Positions 42,928 through 51,456 of a DNA stretch of 64,000 bases are shown here, in pieces; the stretch's first letter is position 1, and the number at the start of each line of letters is the position of its first letter. The notes beneath the pieces were generated by a model that worked only from the letters and a program-made list of their open reading frames with translations, was not told where the DNA came from and did not search any database. The position numbers and the translations under genes were made by a program. Origin of the DNA: Haliea sp964022665 (GTDB taxonomy: Bacteria > Pseudomonadota > Gammaproteobacteria > Pseudomonadales > Halieaceae). Location of the stretch: the NCBI GenBank assembly GCA_964022665.1, contig CAXIDF010000005.1, forward strand, positions 62,001-126,000. The letters are read 5' to 3'.

Positions 42928-44433
42928 ATGAGCCAACAACTACCACCGGGAAAAATTCGTTCATTTGAGTCTGTTGATGATTTTTTTGCCAGCACTGACG
43001 TCCTGGTCTGTGGATATGGTGGTGCGGGCGCTTCAGCAGCACTGGAGGCCGCATCGCACGGCGCACGCGTACTGGTGGTTGAGCGCGCCAGCGCAGGCGG
43101 GGGCTCAACCGCCATGTCCAGCTGCGAAATGTATCTGGGTGGCAGTGGTGGCACCGCACTGCAGAAAGAACTCGGTTTGGAAGACAGCACTGAAAACATG
43201 ATTGCCTACCTCACCGAGGCGCTTGGCGAGTACGGGGATGCCGAGAAAATTCGTATCTATGCCGAGGGGGCGGCCGCACACTTTGACTGGGCGGAATCGC
43301 TCGGTGTCAGCTACAAGCGTGCCGCATTTCTGGAGCGCACCGTGGTGCCACTGACCGATGAATCGCTGCTCTACACGGGGAATGAAAAAGCGCATCCTTT
43401 CAACAAGGTGGCGACCCCGATACCCCGTGGCCACGTGCCGTCCAAGGAAGGCGATGAGGGGGGCAAGATCTTTATGGACGCCCTGATGCAGCACGTTGTA
43501 GACGCAGGCGTGGATATTCTGCACGACACCCGTGTTACAGCGTTGCTCACCGACGAGCAGGGGCGTGTTCGCGGTGCCATGGTCCGACATGAGAACCGTG
43601 ACGTGGCAATTCGGGCAGAGCGGGCGGTCATCCTGACCACGGGCGGCTTTGTGATGAATGAAGCAATGACCAGGCGCTACATGCCGGAAGTACATTCCTA
43701 CGCTGTGCCCTACGGTAACACCTACGACATGGGCGACGGGATTGTTCTGGGTATGGCCGCGGGGGGCATCACCATCAACATGGAGCAGGCATTCTTGTCG
43801 TTTCCTTTGTACCCGCCGGCAAAGCTTACCTACGGCATACTCCTGAACGAGTTGGGCCAGCGTTACATCAATGAAGATACGTACCTCGCTCGACTCGCCT
43901 GGTACTCCTGCCAGCAGCCCCGGAAGCGTTTCTACTTGCTTGTACAGAACGAGGATTTCGAGCCCTCCGACTACCTTGAGCGGCCACGGCTGGTGGCGAC
44001 TGGCGACACGATTGCAGAGCTCGCTGCCGAGGCACCGTTCCCTGAAGGTGCGCTTGAGCAAACGGTCAACTATTTCAATTCGCATGCGGCAACGGGGAAA
44101 GATCCCTTGTTGCACAAGACGGCGGAGTGGCTGAAGCCGCTCACGGAAGGCCCCTTCGCGCTGGTGGAATACTCAGCCGAGGAGATGCGGGCAGTGATCA
44201 TGCCCGGTACTGTGGGCCCGCTCATGTTCACGCTGGGCGGCCTGCAGACCCGCCCTTCGGGTGAAGTGCTGAACATCGACGGTGAAGCGATTCCCGGCTT
44301 GTATGCCGCTGGCCGCGCGAGCGCAGGCTTGCCGCGTACGGCTCAGGGCTACGCCAGTGGGATGTCGGTGGGTGATGCCACGTTCTTTGGTCGCCTGGCA
44401 GGGCGTAGCGCGGCCCTGGCGCACTTTGACTAG
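42928..44433 (+). CDS. FAD-binding dehydrogenase (fumarate reductase/3-ketosteroid dehydrogenase-like)
   Basis: The 501-residue flavoprotein has an N-terminal FAD motif (VLVCGYGGAGASAALEAASHG, about residues 27-47), the SSCEMYLGGSGG substrate-region stretch, and a C-terminal FAD-contacting block GLYAAGRASAGLPRTAQGY. This is the fumarate reductase flavoprotein/KstD superfamily, which introduces or removes C=C double bonds next to carbonyls. It lies 107 bp after the molybdopterin gene. A steroid or cyclic-ketone substrate is plausible but not proven. Confidence 0.87.
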   Translation: MSQQLPPGKIRSFESVDDFFASTDVLVCGYGGAGASAALEAASHGARVLVVERASAGGGSTAMSSCEMYLGGSGGTALQKELGLEDSTENMIAYLTEALGEYGDAEKIRIYAEGAAAHFDWAESLGVSYKRAAFLERTVVPLTDESLLYTGNEKAHPFNKVATPIPRGHVPSKEGDEGGKIFMDALMQHVVDAGVDILHDTRVTALLTDEQGRVRGAMVRHENRDVAIRAERAVILTTGGFVMNEAMTRRYMPEVHSYAVPYGNTYDMGDGIVLGMAAGGITINMEQAFLSFPLYPPAKLTYGILLNELGQRYINEDTYLARLAWYSCQQPRKRFYLLVQNEDFEPSDYLERPRLVATGDTIAELAAEAPFPEGALEQTVNYFNSHAATGKDPLLHKTAEWLKPLTEGPFALVEYSAEEMRAVIMPGTVGPLMFTLGGLQTRPSGEVLNIDGEAIPGLYAAGRASAGLPRTAQGYASGMSVGDATFFGRLAGRSAALAHFD

Positions 44434-45514
44434 TCACTACGACCTTATCGTCCTCGGCACCGGTGGTGTCGGCAGCGCCGCGCTCTATCACGCCGCCCGG
44501 CGCGGGCTGCGCTGCCTGGGGCTCGACCGCTTTCCGCCCGCCCATGACCGGGGCAGCTCGCACGGCGAGTCGCGGCTGATACGCCTGTCCTATTTTGAGC
44601 ACGTCGATTATGTGCCGCTGCTCAAGCGCAGCTACGCACTTTGGGATCAGCTCGATCCCACCTTGCTGCACCGTAGCGGTGTGGCGTATTTTGGTCCCGC
44701 CGATAGCGAGATTATCGAGGGCGTGCTGACGTCTGCGCGCCAGTACCAGTTGGCCGTGGACGTGCTGCCCGGCAACGCGATGCCCCAGTTCACGCCACCG
44801 GATGGTTTTACCGCGCTATACGAGGCTGATGCCGGTTGGCTGCCGGTTGAACGCTGTGTGCTGGCACACCTGGAGCAGGCGGCGGCCGGGGCAGAGCACC
44901 GCTGGGGTGAGTCCGTGGTTGATTGGCAAGCGACGGATAGCAGCGTGAGCGTGACCACCAACCTTGGCTGTTACTGCGCCGATGCGCTGGTCGTTGCCGG
45001 AGGGGCATGGAGTTCGCGCTTACTGCACACACTTGCGCTGCCGCTCACCGTCCAACGCAAGCATATGCATTGGTTTCCCTGCGACGACCCGCGTTATCAG
45101 AGCGGGTTCTTTTTTGACCTTCCGCACGGCCAGTTCTATGGATTCCCGGCAATGGATGGGCGTTTGAAGGTGGCAGAGCACAGTGGTGGAGAGGTGGTGA
45201 GCGACCCGCTCGCCGCGAGCACAGCGCCAGACTCTGTGGACAGCCAGCGCATAGAAGCTTTTGTGCGTCAGCATCTACCTGGAGTAGGGGGTGAGCGTCT
45301 GGGGCATCAAACCTGTTTCTACACGCGCACACCGGATGATCACTTCATTGTTGACCGTTATCCCGGGAGCAACAACGTTGCGTTTGCCGCTGGGTTGTCG
45401 GGGCACGGCTTCAAGTTCGCTGCGGTGCTGGGGGAGCTGCTGGTCGATCTGGCAACCGGAGAAACATCTGCCTTCGATTACGGTTTTCTGGGTCTATCGC
45501 GCCTCAAGCCCTGA
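44426..45514 (+). CDS. FAD-dependent oxidoreductase (SolA/sarcosine oxidase-like)
   Basis: The product has about 362 residues if started at the TTG at 44426, which overlaps the stop of the preceding flavoprotein gene. The frame extends further upstream only through that gene. It starts LTSHYDLIVLGTGGVGSAAL, then HAARRGLRCLGLDRF. The active-site-type GSSHGESRLIRLSYFEH matches N-methyltryptophan/sarcosine oxidases, which demethylate secondary or tertiary amines and carry covalent FAD. The C-terminus with HFIVDRYPGSNNVAFAAGLS and GHGFKFAAVLGELLVD also matches. It ends the catabolic island; the att-like repeat begins 50 bp later. Confidence 0.85.
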   Translation: MTSHYDLIVLGTGGVGSAALYHAARRGLRCLGLDRFPPAHDRGSSHGESRLIRLSYFEHVDYVPLLKRSYALWDQLDPTLLHRSGVAYFGPADSEIIEGVLTSARQYQLAVDVLPGNAMPQFTPPDGFTALYEADAGWLPVERCVLAHLEQAAAGAEHRWGESVVDWQATDSSVSVTTNLGCYCADALVVAGGAWSSRLLHTLALPLTVQRKHMHWFPCDDPRYQSGFFFDLPHGQFYGFPAMDGRLKVAEHSGGEVVSDPLAASTAPDSVDSQRIEAFVRQHLPGVGGERLGHQTCFYTRTPDDHFIVDRYPGSNNVAFAAGLSGHGFKFAAVLGELLVDLATGETSAFDYGFLGLSRLKP

Positions 45515-45563
45515 AACAGGGGCTCTCAGCTGAAGAAGTCATGCGGGGGAATTACTCAAGTAT

Positions 45564-45582
45564 GATGGTGCCCAGGAGAGGA
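45564..45582. repeat. Left copy of a 19-bp att-like direct repeat (tRNA 3'-end-like)
   Basis: GATGGTGCCCAGGAGAGGA occurs here and again at 55684-55702, about 10.1 kb apart in direct orientation. Its complement, ending TCTCCTGGGCACCA, reads like the T-stem, acceptor stem and CCA end of a tRNA, most like tRNA-Leu. No tRNA body follows here, so this is a duplicated 3' end such as site-specific integrases leave. It falls just after the catabolic island. Confidence 0.65.
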
Positions 45583-46117
45583 CTGCTCACCTGAAACCGC
45601 CACCCCAGTGTTTGCGAACCTTCAGGGCGCATATAGGCAGTGTGTGTTACACCGAAGTGTACCATTTTGTCTCAGCCGCCGGGAAGCTGCCCATGGCCCA
45701 AGCAATCCGAAATAGACAGAGGGACTGGGGCGCATTGGCAGGCGCGAGTCCTTAACTTGTTCAGGGGAACAACCGCACACAAATTTCTATTGTGTTCCCG
45801 TTGCTTGGTTGTCTAGGGTTGCGCTAATCGCCGCACGGAAGGGGCACGTTTACGCACCCTGAAGGCCGCCGCTTCTCGCCAATCGGCGGGATTGCGTAGG
45901 TAAGGGAGTGTGTGGTCCGGTGCAGCTTTGCCGTCTCCTTGTATACCGAGAGCAAGGCGGTGGTCAGGCATTGAAACATCACAGTGCTCGCAGATAATGC
46001 GACATCTGGCTATCATGGTTTGCATGTTGTTTTCGCTACGCCGCCGGGTGTTGGGTATGGATGCCGGAATCATCCCAACTCGATACGCTGGCGCGCTCGG
46101 CCCCAAAGGCACGGAAG
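45583..46117. other. Gene-poor left end of the integrated element
   Basis: About 535 bp with no convincing gene. A minus-strand frame (45813-46139; from an internal ATG at 46025 about 70 codons, with CRIICEHCDVSMPDH) might encode a small Cys/His-containing protein. It has no recognisable family and no clear Shine-Dalgarno. No tRNA or strong terminator was seen. Confidence 0.4.
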
Positions 46118-46588
46118 ATGCAAGAATACGACTATTCACAGCGTGCGGACGCCTTGGCAGATAGGCAGCGCGCCCTGCTGATTACGCTTAACTCTGGTGC
46201 TATAGGGGTCGTGTTCGCCGTCGCAGGCCACCTGGCTTCACAGGGTATTGGTCCCGGCTGGGCGGCCACTGCTGTGAGGATGTTTGTCCTCGGGCTAGTG
46301 ACCACGGCAGCAAGCATGGCTCTGGCCAAGTACAAGGCTGTGAAACGACGGGATGCCCGGGAAAAGGACTCACGAGAAGCTGAGGGCGAGATAAGCGCCG
46401 GTCAGGGTTTGGGGGTGTCGCCCAACAAGGAGTACATCCGCTACCTTACGCCAAACCTCGATGCCCTTAATGCCAAGTACACAGCATTGCGCTGGCGCAA
46501 TACTACTTGGGAGGGCCTGGCATTAATGTGGTTTGTTGTGGGGTGCTGGCTCGGCCTCTCAAGCTTGGGCGACATCACAACCGCGTAA
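46118..46588 (+). CDS. Hypothetical two-TM membrane protein
   Basis: The product has 156 residues from the ATG at 46118 (MQEYDYSQRADALADRQRAL); an upstream ATG at 46061 adds 19 residues. Two hydrophobic hairpin segments (AIGVVFAVAGHLA and MFVLGLVTTAASMALA) are followed by a charged linker and a third hydrophobic stretch near the C-terminus (ALMWFVVGCWLGLS). No family was recognised. It is the first gene inside the left repeat, and small membrane proteins of this kind are common cargo of integrative elements. Confidence 0.6.
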   Translation: MQEYDYSQRADALADRQRALLITLNSGAIGVVFAVAGHLASQGIGPGWAATAVRMFVLGLVTTAASMALAKYKAVKRRDAREKDSREAEGEISAGQGLGVSPNKEYIRYLTPNLDALNAKYTALRWRNTTWEGLALMWFVVGCWLGLSSLGDITTA

Positions 46589-46769
46589 TGGAACAGCTGC
46601 GCGAAATGTTCTACGAGTTCGACTTGGGAGGGCTTGACGATTGACGCTTCTTCTGCGAGGCATATGCAACATATGCTTCAGCATCTAGTCTCTGCGTTTT
46701 TCGTCGGGGGCTGGTCTATAGCGTCAGTAATTATCCATTGAGCTCGGAGACTGCCTAACCTACATCGCC

Positions 46770-47552
46770 ATGACAAGCACTAACACAGAATTTTCCGGCT
46801 CCCGCATGAAGATCCTCAGGGCGGAACAGCACATCAATGACCTCAAGACTGCCGTCAGCGATTTCCGGGAAATGCCAGCTTGCACTATCGCCGGCAAGCA
46901 GGATGCGAGCACCGGTCAGACTCGGATTTACATTGATAGCGTCCAGCCGATTCCAGAAGGGGTTGCTCTCTGTTTGGAAGATGCCATCAACAACATGCGG
47001 GTTGCTCTTGACCGAGCCATGTTTACACTTTGGAAAGCAAATGGTTGTGTCGGCGAAAACCCTTCTATACCAACTTTCAGAATTTTCGCCGACGCAGATG
47101 AATACGCGACCCATCGAGACGGACTGAAACGCCTGTTCGGCGAAACGGTTGTAAAAGCACTTGATGCGATAAAACCTTACAGAACTGAGTATGAGGTCCT
47201 CTGGGCGCTCAACAAGCTGAACAACATCGCGAAGCATCGCCAGATACCCACACTGGCCGCACGAAGCCCCGGCCTCGACCTTAACGACTTCTTCCGTGCT
47301 CAAACGGGAATAGACCGGCTTCCCTTTAGCGCCACCAGCCCTGTGGACATGTCCGGCACCATGGTGCCGCTGGAAGCAGGCGAAGTATTAAAAGTATTCC
47401 CTATGCCACTTTCGGCGAAAGCATATGAGCACATTAAGGTCATCACGCATATATTGATTGACGAGGCTGATATTCCAGCTTCGGTTAGCGTGGAGATGTT
47501 CTGCGAAAAAGCGATTGGGGCCGTCAAGTGGTGTATCAGGCAGCTTGAATGA
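46770..47552 (+). CDS. Hypothetical protein, mobile-element cargo
   Basis: The 260-residue soluble, mostly helical protein contains the run INNMRVALDRAMFTLWKANG, a later YRTEYEVLWALNKLNNIAKHR (about residues 131-151), then a beta-rich C-terminal half. The KHR-containing helix after an ALD helix is a pattern seen in a frequent but uncharacterised group of phage and island proteins. It faintly recalls HEPN-type helices, but a HEPN assignment is not secure. A minus-strand frame covering the same DNA (46755-47303) looks like its shadow. Confidence 0.55.
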   Translation: MTSTNTEFSGSRMKILRAEQHINDLKTAVSDFREMPACTIAGKQDASTGQTRIYIDSVQPIPEGVALCLEDAINNMRVALDRAMFTLWKANGCVGENPSIPTFRIFADADEYATHRDGLKRLFGETVVKALDAIKPYRTEYEVLWALNKLNNIAKHRQIPTLAARSPGLDLNDFFRAQTGIDRLPFSATSPVDMSGTMVPLEAGEVLKVFPMPLSAKAYEHIKVITHILIDEADIPASVSVEMFCEKAIGAVKWCIRQLE

Positions 47553-47764
47553 GCCCATCTAAAGCCTCTCGCTTTGTTAAGCATATAATCGTCAAACAAT
47601 AAATAGGCAGAGGTTTATCGCGAAAAGTCGGCACTCAGCACCTGCTTAGCGCAGGCGGACACCTGCACTGACTACCGGCGGTTCTTGTGCCAACTAAGGC
47701 GCGGAGCATCCCAGTAGACTGCAAGGTTTCCTCACAGTCCACCGGAGCATTCCGCTTTCCAGCT

Positions 47765-48670
47765 CTACCCGTATTGATGTTGCGGAGCAACGAACAGTGG
47801 AACAGTCATTGCCTCCACCACCTCCGTTCCGTGCCAGCCACCGGCAGCACCGCAGACCCCGCAGGCTTTACCTGGCGTGTAGTCCCGTGTGGTCCAAGTG
47901 CGACAGCAGGCGCCCTCCGGCGGCACTTCCTGCGTGCCAAACACAAGGTGCAGCCCATCCAGCGTGTCGAGCGTGTGCAGCTCAGGAAGCAGTACCGCAA
48001 CGGTGTTCCTCCATTGGACATTCAGTGCCACCTGTTGAAACAACGACAAGGAATCCCAATACTCAGTGCCAGCAACGCGGCTCCAAACCTCTTGCCCAGT
48101 CGCTTCGGTTATCTCCCGAAACATCCAGAGCAGGCGCCCGCACTCTCGTGTCCCCATAGGATTCCATCCATGCCCGCGCCGCCGTAGCTGCCTGCGTAGC
48201 TCTGTGACTTGGTGCGAGCGGTAGCGGGTGTAATCCCGCTTGGTCCCGCCAGCCTGCGACATTTGCGTGTCATCTGCGAGTATCCAAAGAATACCAGCGG
48301 TTTCTTCCTCCTCGTTGGACTGCTCCGCCACAGCGTTGAACTTGGCAATCTGGTTACTCCAAGACGCTGCCAGAACATCCCGCAGCCTAACGCCACTCGG
48401 TCGGCTTCTTACACGCTCCTCAGCAGCAGCGGCTTCTTCCTTGGTGTGCCTGTTGCGCCCCAAAGGGCCTGCCTTGAACTCAACGACAATGCGCCACTGA
48501 GGAAACCAGTAGTCCACACGTGTGCGGAAAGTCTCCCCTTGTGAATCTCGGAACTCCCGTGCGAACGTGTGCTCTCGTGTGAAATGTTCGCCCTCGACGA
48601 GCCCGAATTGCACTTCGAGCAAAGCGGTAAAGGCGTCCTCCGCTGCACTGTTTCCAAATACGCTCGCCAT
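47765..48670 (-). CDS. Putative PD-(D/E)XK-type nuclease with C-terminal CxxC element
   Basis: The 301-residue protein has a predicted nuclease core: Asp53 in RVDYWFPQW followed 11 residues later by Glu64-x-Lys66 in VVEFKAG. This is the D-(X)n-E-x-K spacing of the PD-(D/E)XK fold, preceded by an alpha-helix with a conserved-looking Glu (EDAFTALLEV). The C-terminus has clustered Cys/His (CCRTW, CGVCGAAGGWH), perhaps a zinc ribbon. The gene starts 2 bp after the RepA-like ATPase gene, so the two are one operon. A DNA-processing or defence role is inferred; no family name was recognised. Confidence 0.5.
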   Translation of the reverse strand: MASVFGNSAAEDAFTALLEVQFGLVEGEHFTREHTFAREFRDSQGETFRTRVDYWFPQWRIVVEFKAGPLGRNRHTKEEAAAAEERVRSRPSGVRLRDVLAASWSNQIAKFNAVAEQSNEEEETAGILWILADDTQMSQAGGTKRDYTRYRSHQVTELRRQLRRRGHGWNPMGTRECGRLLWMFREITEATGQEVWSRVAGTEYWDSLSLFQQVALNVQWRNTVAVLLPELHTLDTLDGLHLVFGTQEVPPEGACCRTWTTRDYTPGKACGVCGAAGGWHGTEVVEAMTVPLFVAPQHQYG

Positions 48671-48672
48671 GA

Positions 48673-49821
48673 TTAGAAGTCCTCCTTGTCATTGGGGTGG
48701 AAAGACTCTCCCGCCTTCGCGGCAGCCAGCGCCTTCTTTACGTCTCCGTGGAAGCAGTCGAAGTCGGGGTCTACTACGGCTTCCGCCGCCAAGAGAGCAT
48801 GCAAGCCCCCAATGTCACCTCCGTGCTTGCTTCCGCTGAACTTCAGTCCGTGCTTGGTGCGAGCTACGGCCACAAGTTCGGCTTGTGTCTTGAATTGGCC
48901 GCCCCAGAGCTTTTCCACCAAAAGGCCCATTTCCACGTATACAATCTCGTGTGCATTGGCTTCCCTGAAACCGGCACCCGGCGCGCTATCAAGCGTCCAG
49001 TGAGTTTCCTTGAAGTAGTCTCCTATGGAGTTCTCGCGGTCCTTGTCCACCTTGAATGAAATCACTCCACTACAGGGCGTCTCGATGCAAACAGCAGTGT
49101 TGTAGACGGTCAGGAGGTTACTTGACCCGGCGAACACGGCGGCACCGTCCTCGTCCTTTGCCTTCCTAGTGTGGTGAATCACGAGTACCGCGCAGCCGAG
49201 ATAGCGCAGTCGTTTGACTAGCGTGTTCAGCGCCGCCACATCCTTTGCGTCGTTCTCGTTGGTTTCCACGGTAAGCGTGCGCACGTTGTCGAACACCACC
49301 AGCTTGTAGCTGTTCCGCTGCACAAGCGTGAGTATCTCCGTCTGCCACCCTCCCGACTGCTCGACGCGGCCTATCGTGCGACGACCACCCTTGCTCACCA
49401 ACGGCGCAGGCGCGGTCATCTGCTCAAGTTGAATGGCAGGCAACAAGTGCAGCTCCCCTGCTGGCTGGAAGCACTCGCTGAGAATGTCGAGGTTTTCCGA
49501 ACGCCCAAACAGCTCAAACCGCTGCTTAAAGCTATATTCGCTCAGCTCGCCATCCACGAACAAGACGCGCCCTTTGTGGGCCTGCTTTCCCATGAAGGTG
49601 CCCCCGCTGGCCACTGCCACAGCAAGGTTTATGGCTACCATGGACTTGTAGCCGCCAGCAGGTGCATAAAGCAGCATGGTGTCGGTATCGAATAGGAAGT
49701 CGTCTACCAGCGGACTGCGGTCCGGCGTGTTAGGTAAATGCGCCGCGTTCATAATTTTGTATCCGTTGATTTTGCCTTGAGGTTCAACCTTGAACGCTGC
49801 TTTGGTTGGCTGTGTGGTCAT
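48673..49821 (-). CDS. RepA-like AAA/RecA-type ATPase (replicative helicase-like)
   Basis: The product has 382 residues from the ATG at 49821, with AAGGAAC as Shine-Dalgarno; the frame extends 13 codons upstream. It has Walker A APAGGYKS (residues 53-60), then VAINLAVAVASGGTFMGKQ and RVLFVDGELSEYSFKQR. A Walker B-like KLVVFDNVRTL and the sensor LVIHHTRKAKDEDG follow. This is the RecA/DnaB-like AAA_25 group that includes plasmid RepA/RegA helicases. With the iteron-like repeats upstream at 50052-50137, it suggests the element can replicate on its own or uses Rep for excision and transfer. Confidence 0.8.
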   Translation of the reverse strand: MTTQPTKAAFKVEPQGKINGYKIMNAAHLPNTPDRSPLVDDFLFDTDTMLLYAPAGGYKSMVAINLAVAVASGGTFMGKQAHKGRVLFVDGELSEYSFKQRFELFGRSENLDILSECFQPAGELHLLPAIQLEQMTAPAPLVSKGGRRTIGRVEQSGGWQTEILTLVQRNSYKLVVFDNVRTLTVETNENDAKDVAALNTLVKRLRYLGCAVLVIHHTRKAKDEDGAAVFAGSSNLLTVYNTAVCIETPCSGVISFKVDKDRENSIGDYFKETHWTLDSAPGAGFREANAHEIVYVEMGLLVEKLWGGQFKTQAELVAVARTKHGLKFSGSKHGGDIGGLHALLAAEAVVDPDFDCFHGDVKKALAAAKAGESFHPNDKEDF

Positions 49822-50506
49822 TGGGTGTTCCTTGGGTTTCGTCGGGTTTCCACCGGGCACGAAACTACCCCCGGTCTAGTGACTGGCGGCGCGATACCTG
49901 GTGCTTGGGTTTAAGCCTTGGCGAGTGCCTTGGCAGGGGTTCTTGGTGTGCTGGCTGAACGACAATTGGCCGTGTAAACCTGTCGCAGGGCGTGCGTGTG
50001 GTGCTGCTGGTGCCATTACCAGCCCGATTTGCTCCCCCTTACAGTGATTCGGGAGCAACTCCGGGAACCCCAGTGTTCATGCGGGCTCCAGCAGCCCCCG
50101 GAGCAAGGGAGCAAACCCGGAGCAACTCCCGGAGCAAAGTGTCTCAGCGCCCGGAGGAGTCCAGCGGGGAGCCTATAGGCCACAAGGAACCTCTCAAGGG
50201 GCCACGGTGCACGCTGCATGCTCCTACGTGTTTCCGTTGCGGTCCCTCTCCCCGTGGTTGGCTCCTTTATCCATAAGGTGTGGGTTTTACCGCTGGCTTC
50301 CTAGCTGGCACCCTAGCGCCCGCAAGCGGTGGTTTTTAGTCCTCTGGTTGTGGGTTTTTACGGGCGGACCCGCAAAGGGGGGGGCCACCGGCGCGCCCCA
50401 ATGCCCACACATCCCCGCCGGGTGGCTCTGCAATTGCGTGTGGTCCAACAAGTGATGACGCAAGGAAAAACCGCCAGAATCCCGAGGGTGGCGGTAGGTG
50501 CTCAGA
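49822..50506. other. Non-coding region upstream of the RepA-like gene; possible replication origin
   Basis: About 685 bp with no convincing gene. It holds five GGAGCAA direct repeats (listed separately) and a G-run at 50377-50384. Short open frames here lack family resemblance and consistent codon bias. Confidence 0.5.
50052..50137. repeat. Iteron-like GGAGCAA direct repeats
   Basis: GGAGCAA starts at 50052, 50100, 50108, 50119 and 50131. The last four lie at 8-12 bp steps, three of them as CCGGAGCAA or CCCGGAGCAA. They lie 230-316 bp upstream of the RepA-like start and outside any convincing gene. Clustered short direct repeats before a rep gene are typical of iteron origins or Rep autoregulation sites. 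Confidence 0.5.
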
Positions 50507-50890
50507 TCAGAGCACGGAAGGATTGCTGTGGTGCCTCACTACTCCCGAGAGGTCCGGCGCTGGTTCCGCTAGGCACCGAACAGGCGCAGGTTGTACTGCT
50601 CCACTGCTCCACTGCTCCACTGCTGCCTCGTGCTGACTCAGTGCAGCGTCCAGCTCCGCTATATCATCCCGTAGGTCTACTATCAGGCGTTCGGCTTCCT
50701 CCCTGCCCGCAGAGGCCACCACTAGCTCCTCGATCAGTTGGCACGGAGTAAGGCCCTCCGCCAGCTGGCGGGCTTCCTGCGAGACGCTGAGTGCCTCTGC
50801 TGGCCCCTGTAGGCTAGCCGTTGCTGCTGGCGCTGCCTTGTGTCCCTGTAGCCCCGGCAGGCGGCAATACCGGGTCCGTATCTCCGTCAT
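50507..50890 (-). CDS. Hypothetical small helical protein coupled to the serine recombinase
   Basis: The protein has 127 residues. Its ATG (50888-50890) overlaps the stop of the serine recombinase gene by 4 bp (ATGA), which supports it as real. The middle is acidic and helical, coiled-coil-like: QLIEELVVASAGREEAERLI then DLRDDIAELDAALSQHEAAV. No family was recognised. An 8-bp tandem repeat within the 3' part (50597-50623) would shift the frame if it changed copy number. Possibly a recombinase accessory factor. Confidence 0.5.
   Translation of the reverse strand: MTEIRTRYCRLPGLQGHKAAPAATASLQGPAEALSVSQEARQLAEGLTPCQLIEELVVASAGREEAERLIVDLRDDIAELDAALSQHEAAVEQWSSGAVQPAPVRCLAEPAPDLSGVVRHHSNPSVL
50597..50623. 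repeat. Tandem 8-bp repeat (TGCTCCAC x3) inside a small gene
   Basis: TGCTCCAC occurs three times head to tail and then partially. On the coding (minus) strand it gives VEQWSSGAVQ. As 8 is not a multiple of 3, gain or loss of one unit changes the reading frame of the gene at 50507-50890. Confidence 0.7.
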
Positions 50891-51456
50891 CCGTTGATTA
50901 TCCTGTACAGCGATGCGCGACTGATGCCAAAGTCCTTGGCAATGTCCGCCTTCCGCCGGTCTGGCTGTCTAGCCACCGCATCCCGCAGGGCTTCGACCTG
51001 CTCCGGCGCCAGCTTCTCCCGGGGGCCGAACTTCACCCCGTTCTTCTTCGCTTTTTCGATGCCGTCCCTCTGGCGCTCCCGGCGTAGTTCGTTCTCGAAT
51101 TCCGCCACAGCGGCCAGCACGGAAAATGTCAGCTTGCCTGCTGGGGTAGTGGTGTCAACATTCTGGTCCAGCACTCGGAGGCCCACACCCTGCCCCTCAA
51201 GCCGCGCGGCAATCTGGTGCAAGTCAATCACCGACCGTGCCAGCCGGTCCAGCTTAGTCACCACCAGCACGTCGCCTTCCCGCACGTACTCTAAGCACCG
51301 CTGTAACTCGGCCCGGTTCTCCGCTTGGCGGCCCGATTGCTTTTCATTGAACACACGCCTGCACCCTGCGGCCTCCAGCTTCTCCAGCTGTACATCCAAG
51401 CTCTGCCCGGTGCTGCTGACCCTTGCATACCCTATGACCTGTCCCTGCTCCGCCAT
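50887..51456 (-). CDS. Serine recombinase (resolvase/invertase family)
   Basis: The 189-residue recombinase is of Tn3-resolvase size. The catalytic N-terminal domain has GYARVSSTGQS (catalytic Ser at residue 14 in YARVS), then VFNEKQSGRQAENRAELQR. The typical DVLVVTKLDRLARSVIDLHQ and LTFSVLAAVAEFENELRRER segments follow, then a C-terminal HTH (RKADIAKDFGISRASLYRII). It likely resolves cointegrates or multimers of the element or inverts a segment. The res-like site should lie in the 389-bp region upstream (51457-51845), where AT-rich inverted repeats such as ATCTTTAAGAT (51475-51485) occur. Confidence 0.92.
   Translation of the reverse strand: MAEQGQVIGYARVSSTGQSLDVQLEKLEAAGCRRVFNEKQSGRQAENRAELQRCLEYVREGDVLVVTKLDRLARSVIDLHQIAARLEGQGVGLRVLDQNVDTTTPAGKLTFSVLAAVAEFENELRRERQRDGIEKAKKNGVKFGPREKLAPEQVEALRDAVARQPDRRKADIAKDFGISRASLYRIING

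Noticed and set aside
45568..45660. Full tRNA gene at the left att-like repeat
   Set aside because: Beyond the acceptor/T-stem-like bases there is no TpsiC loop, anticodon arm or D arm on the minus strand; only the 3' end is duplicated.
46755..47303. 182-codon minus-strand frame
   Set aside because: It is antisense to the 260-residue frame at 46770-47552, whose protein has more natural composition and a sensible start.
50052..50137. CRISPR array
   Set aside because: The repeats are only 7-9 bp with 1-5 bp between them, too short for CRISPR repeats and spacers; no cas genes are present.
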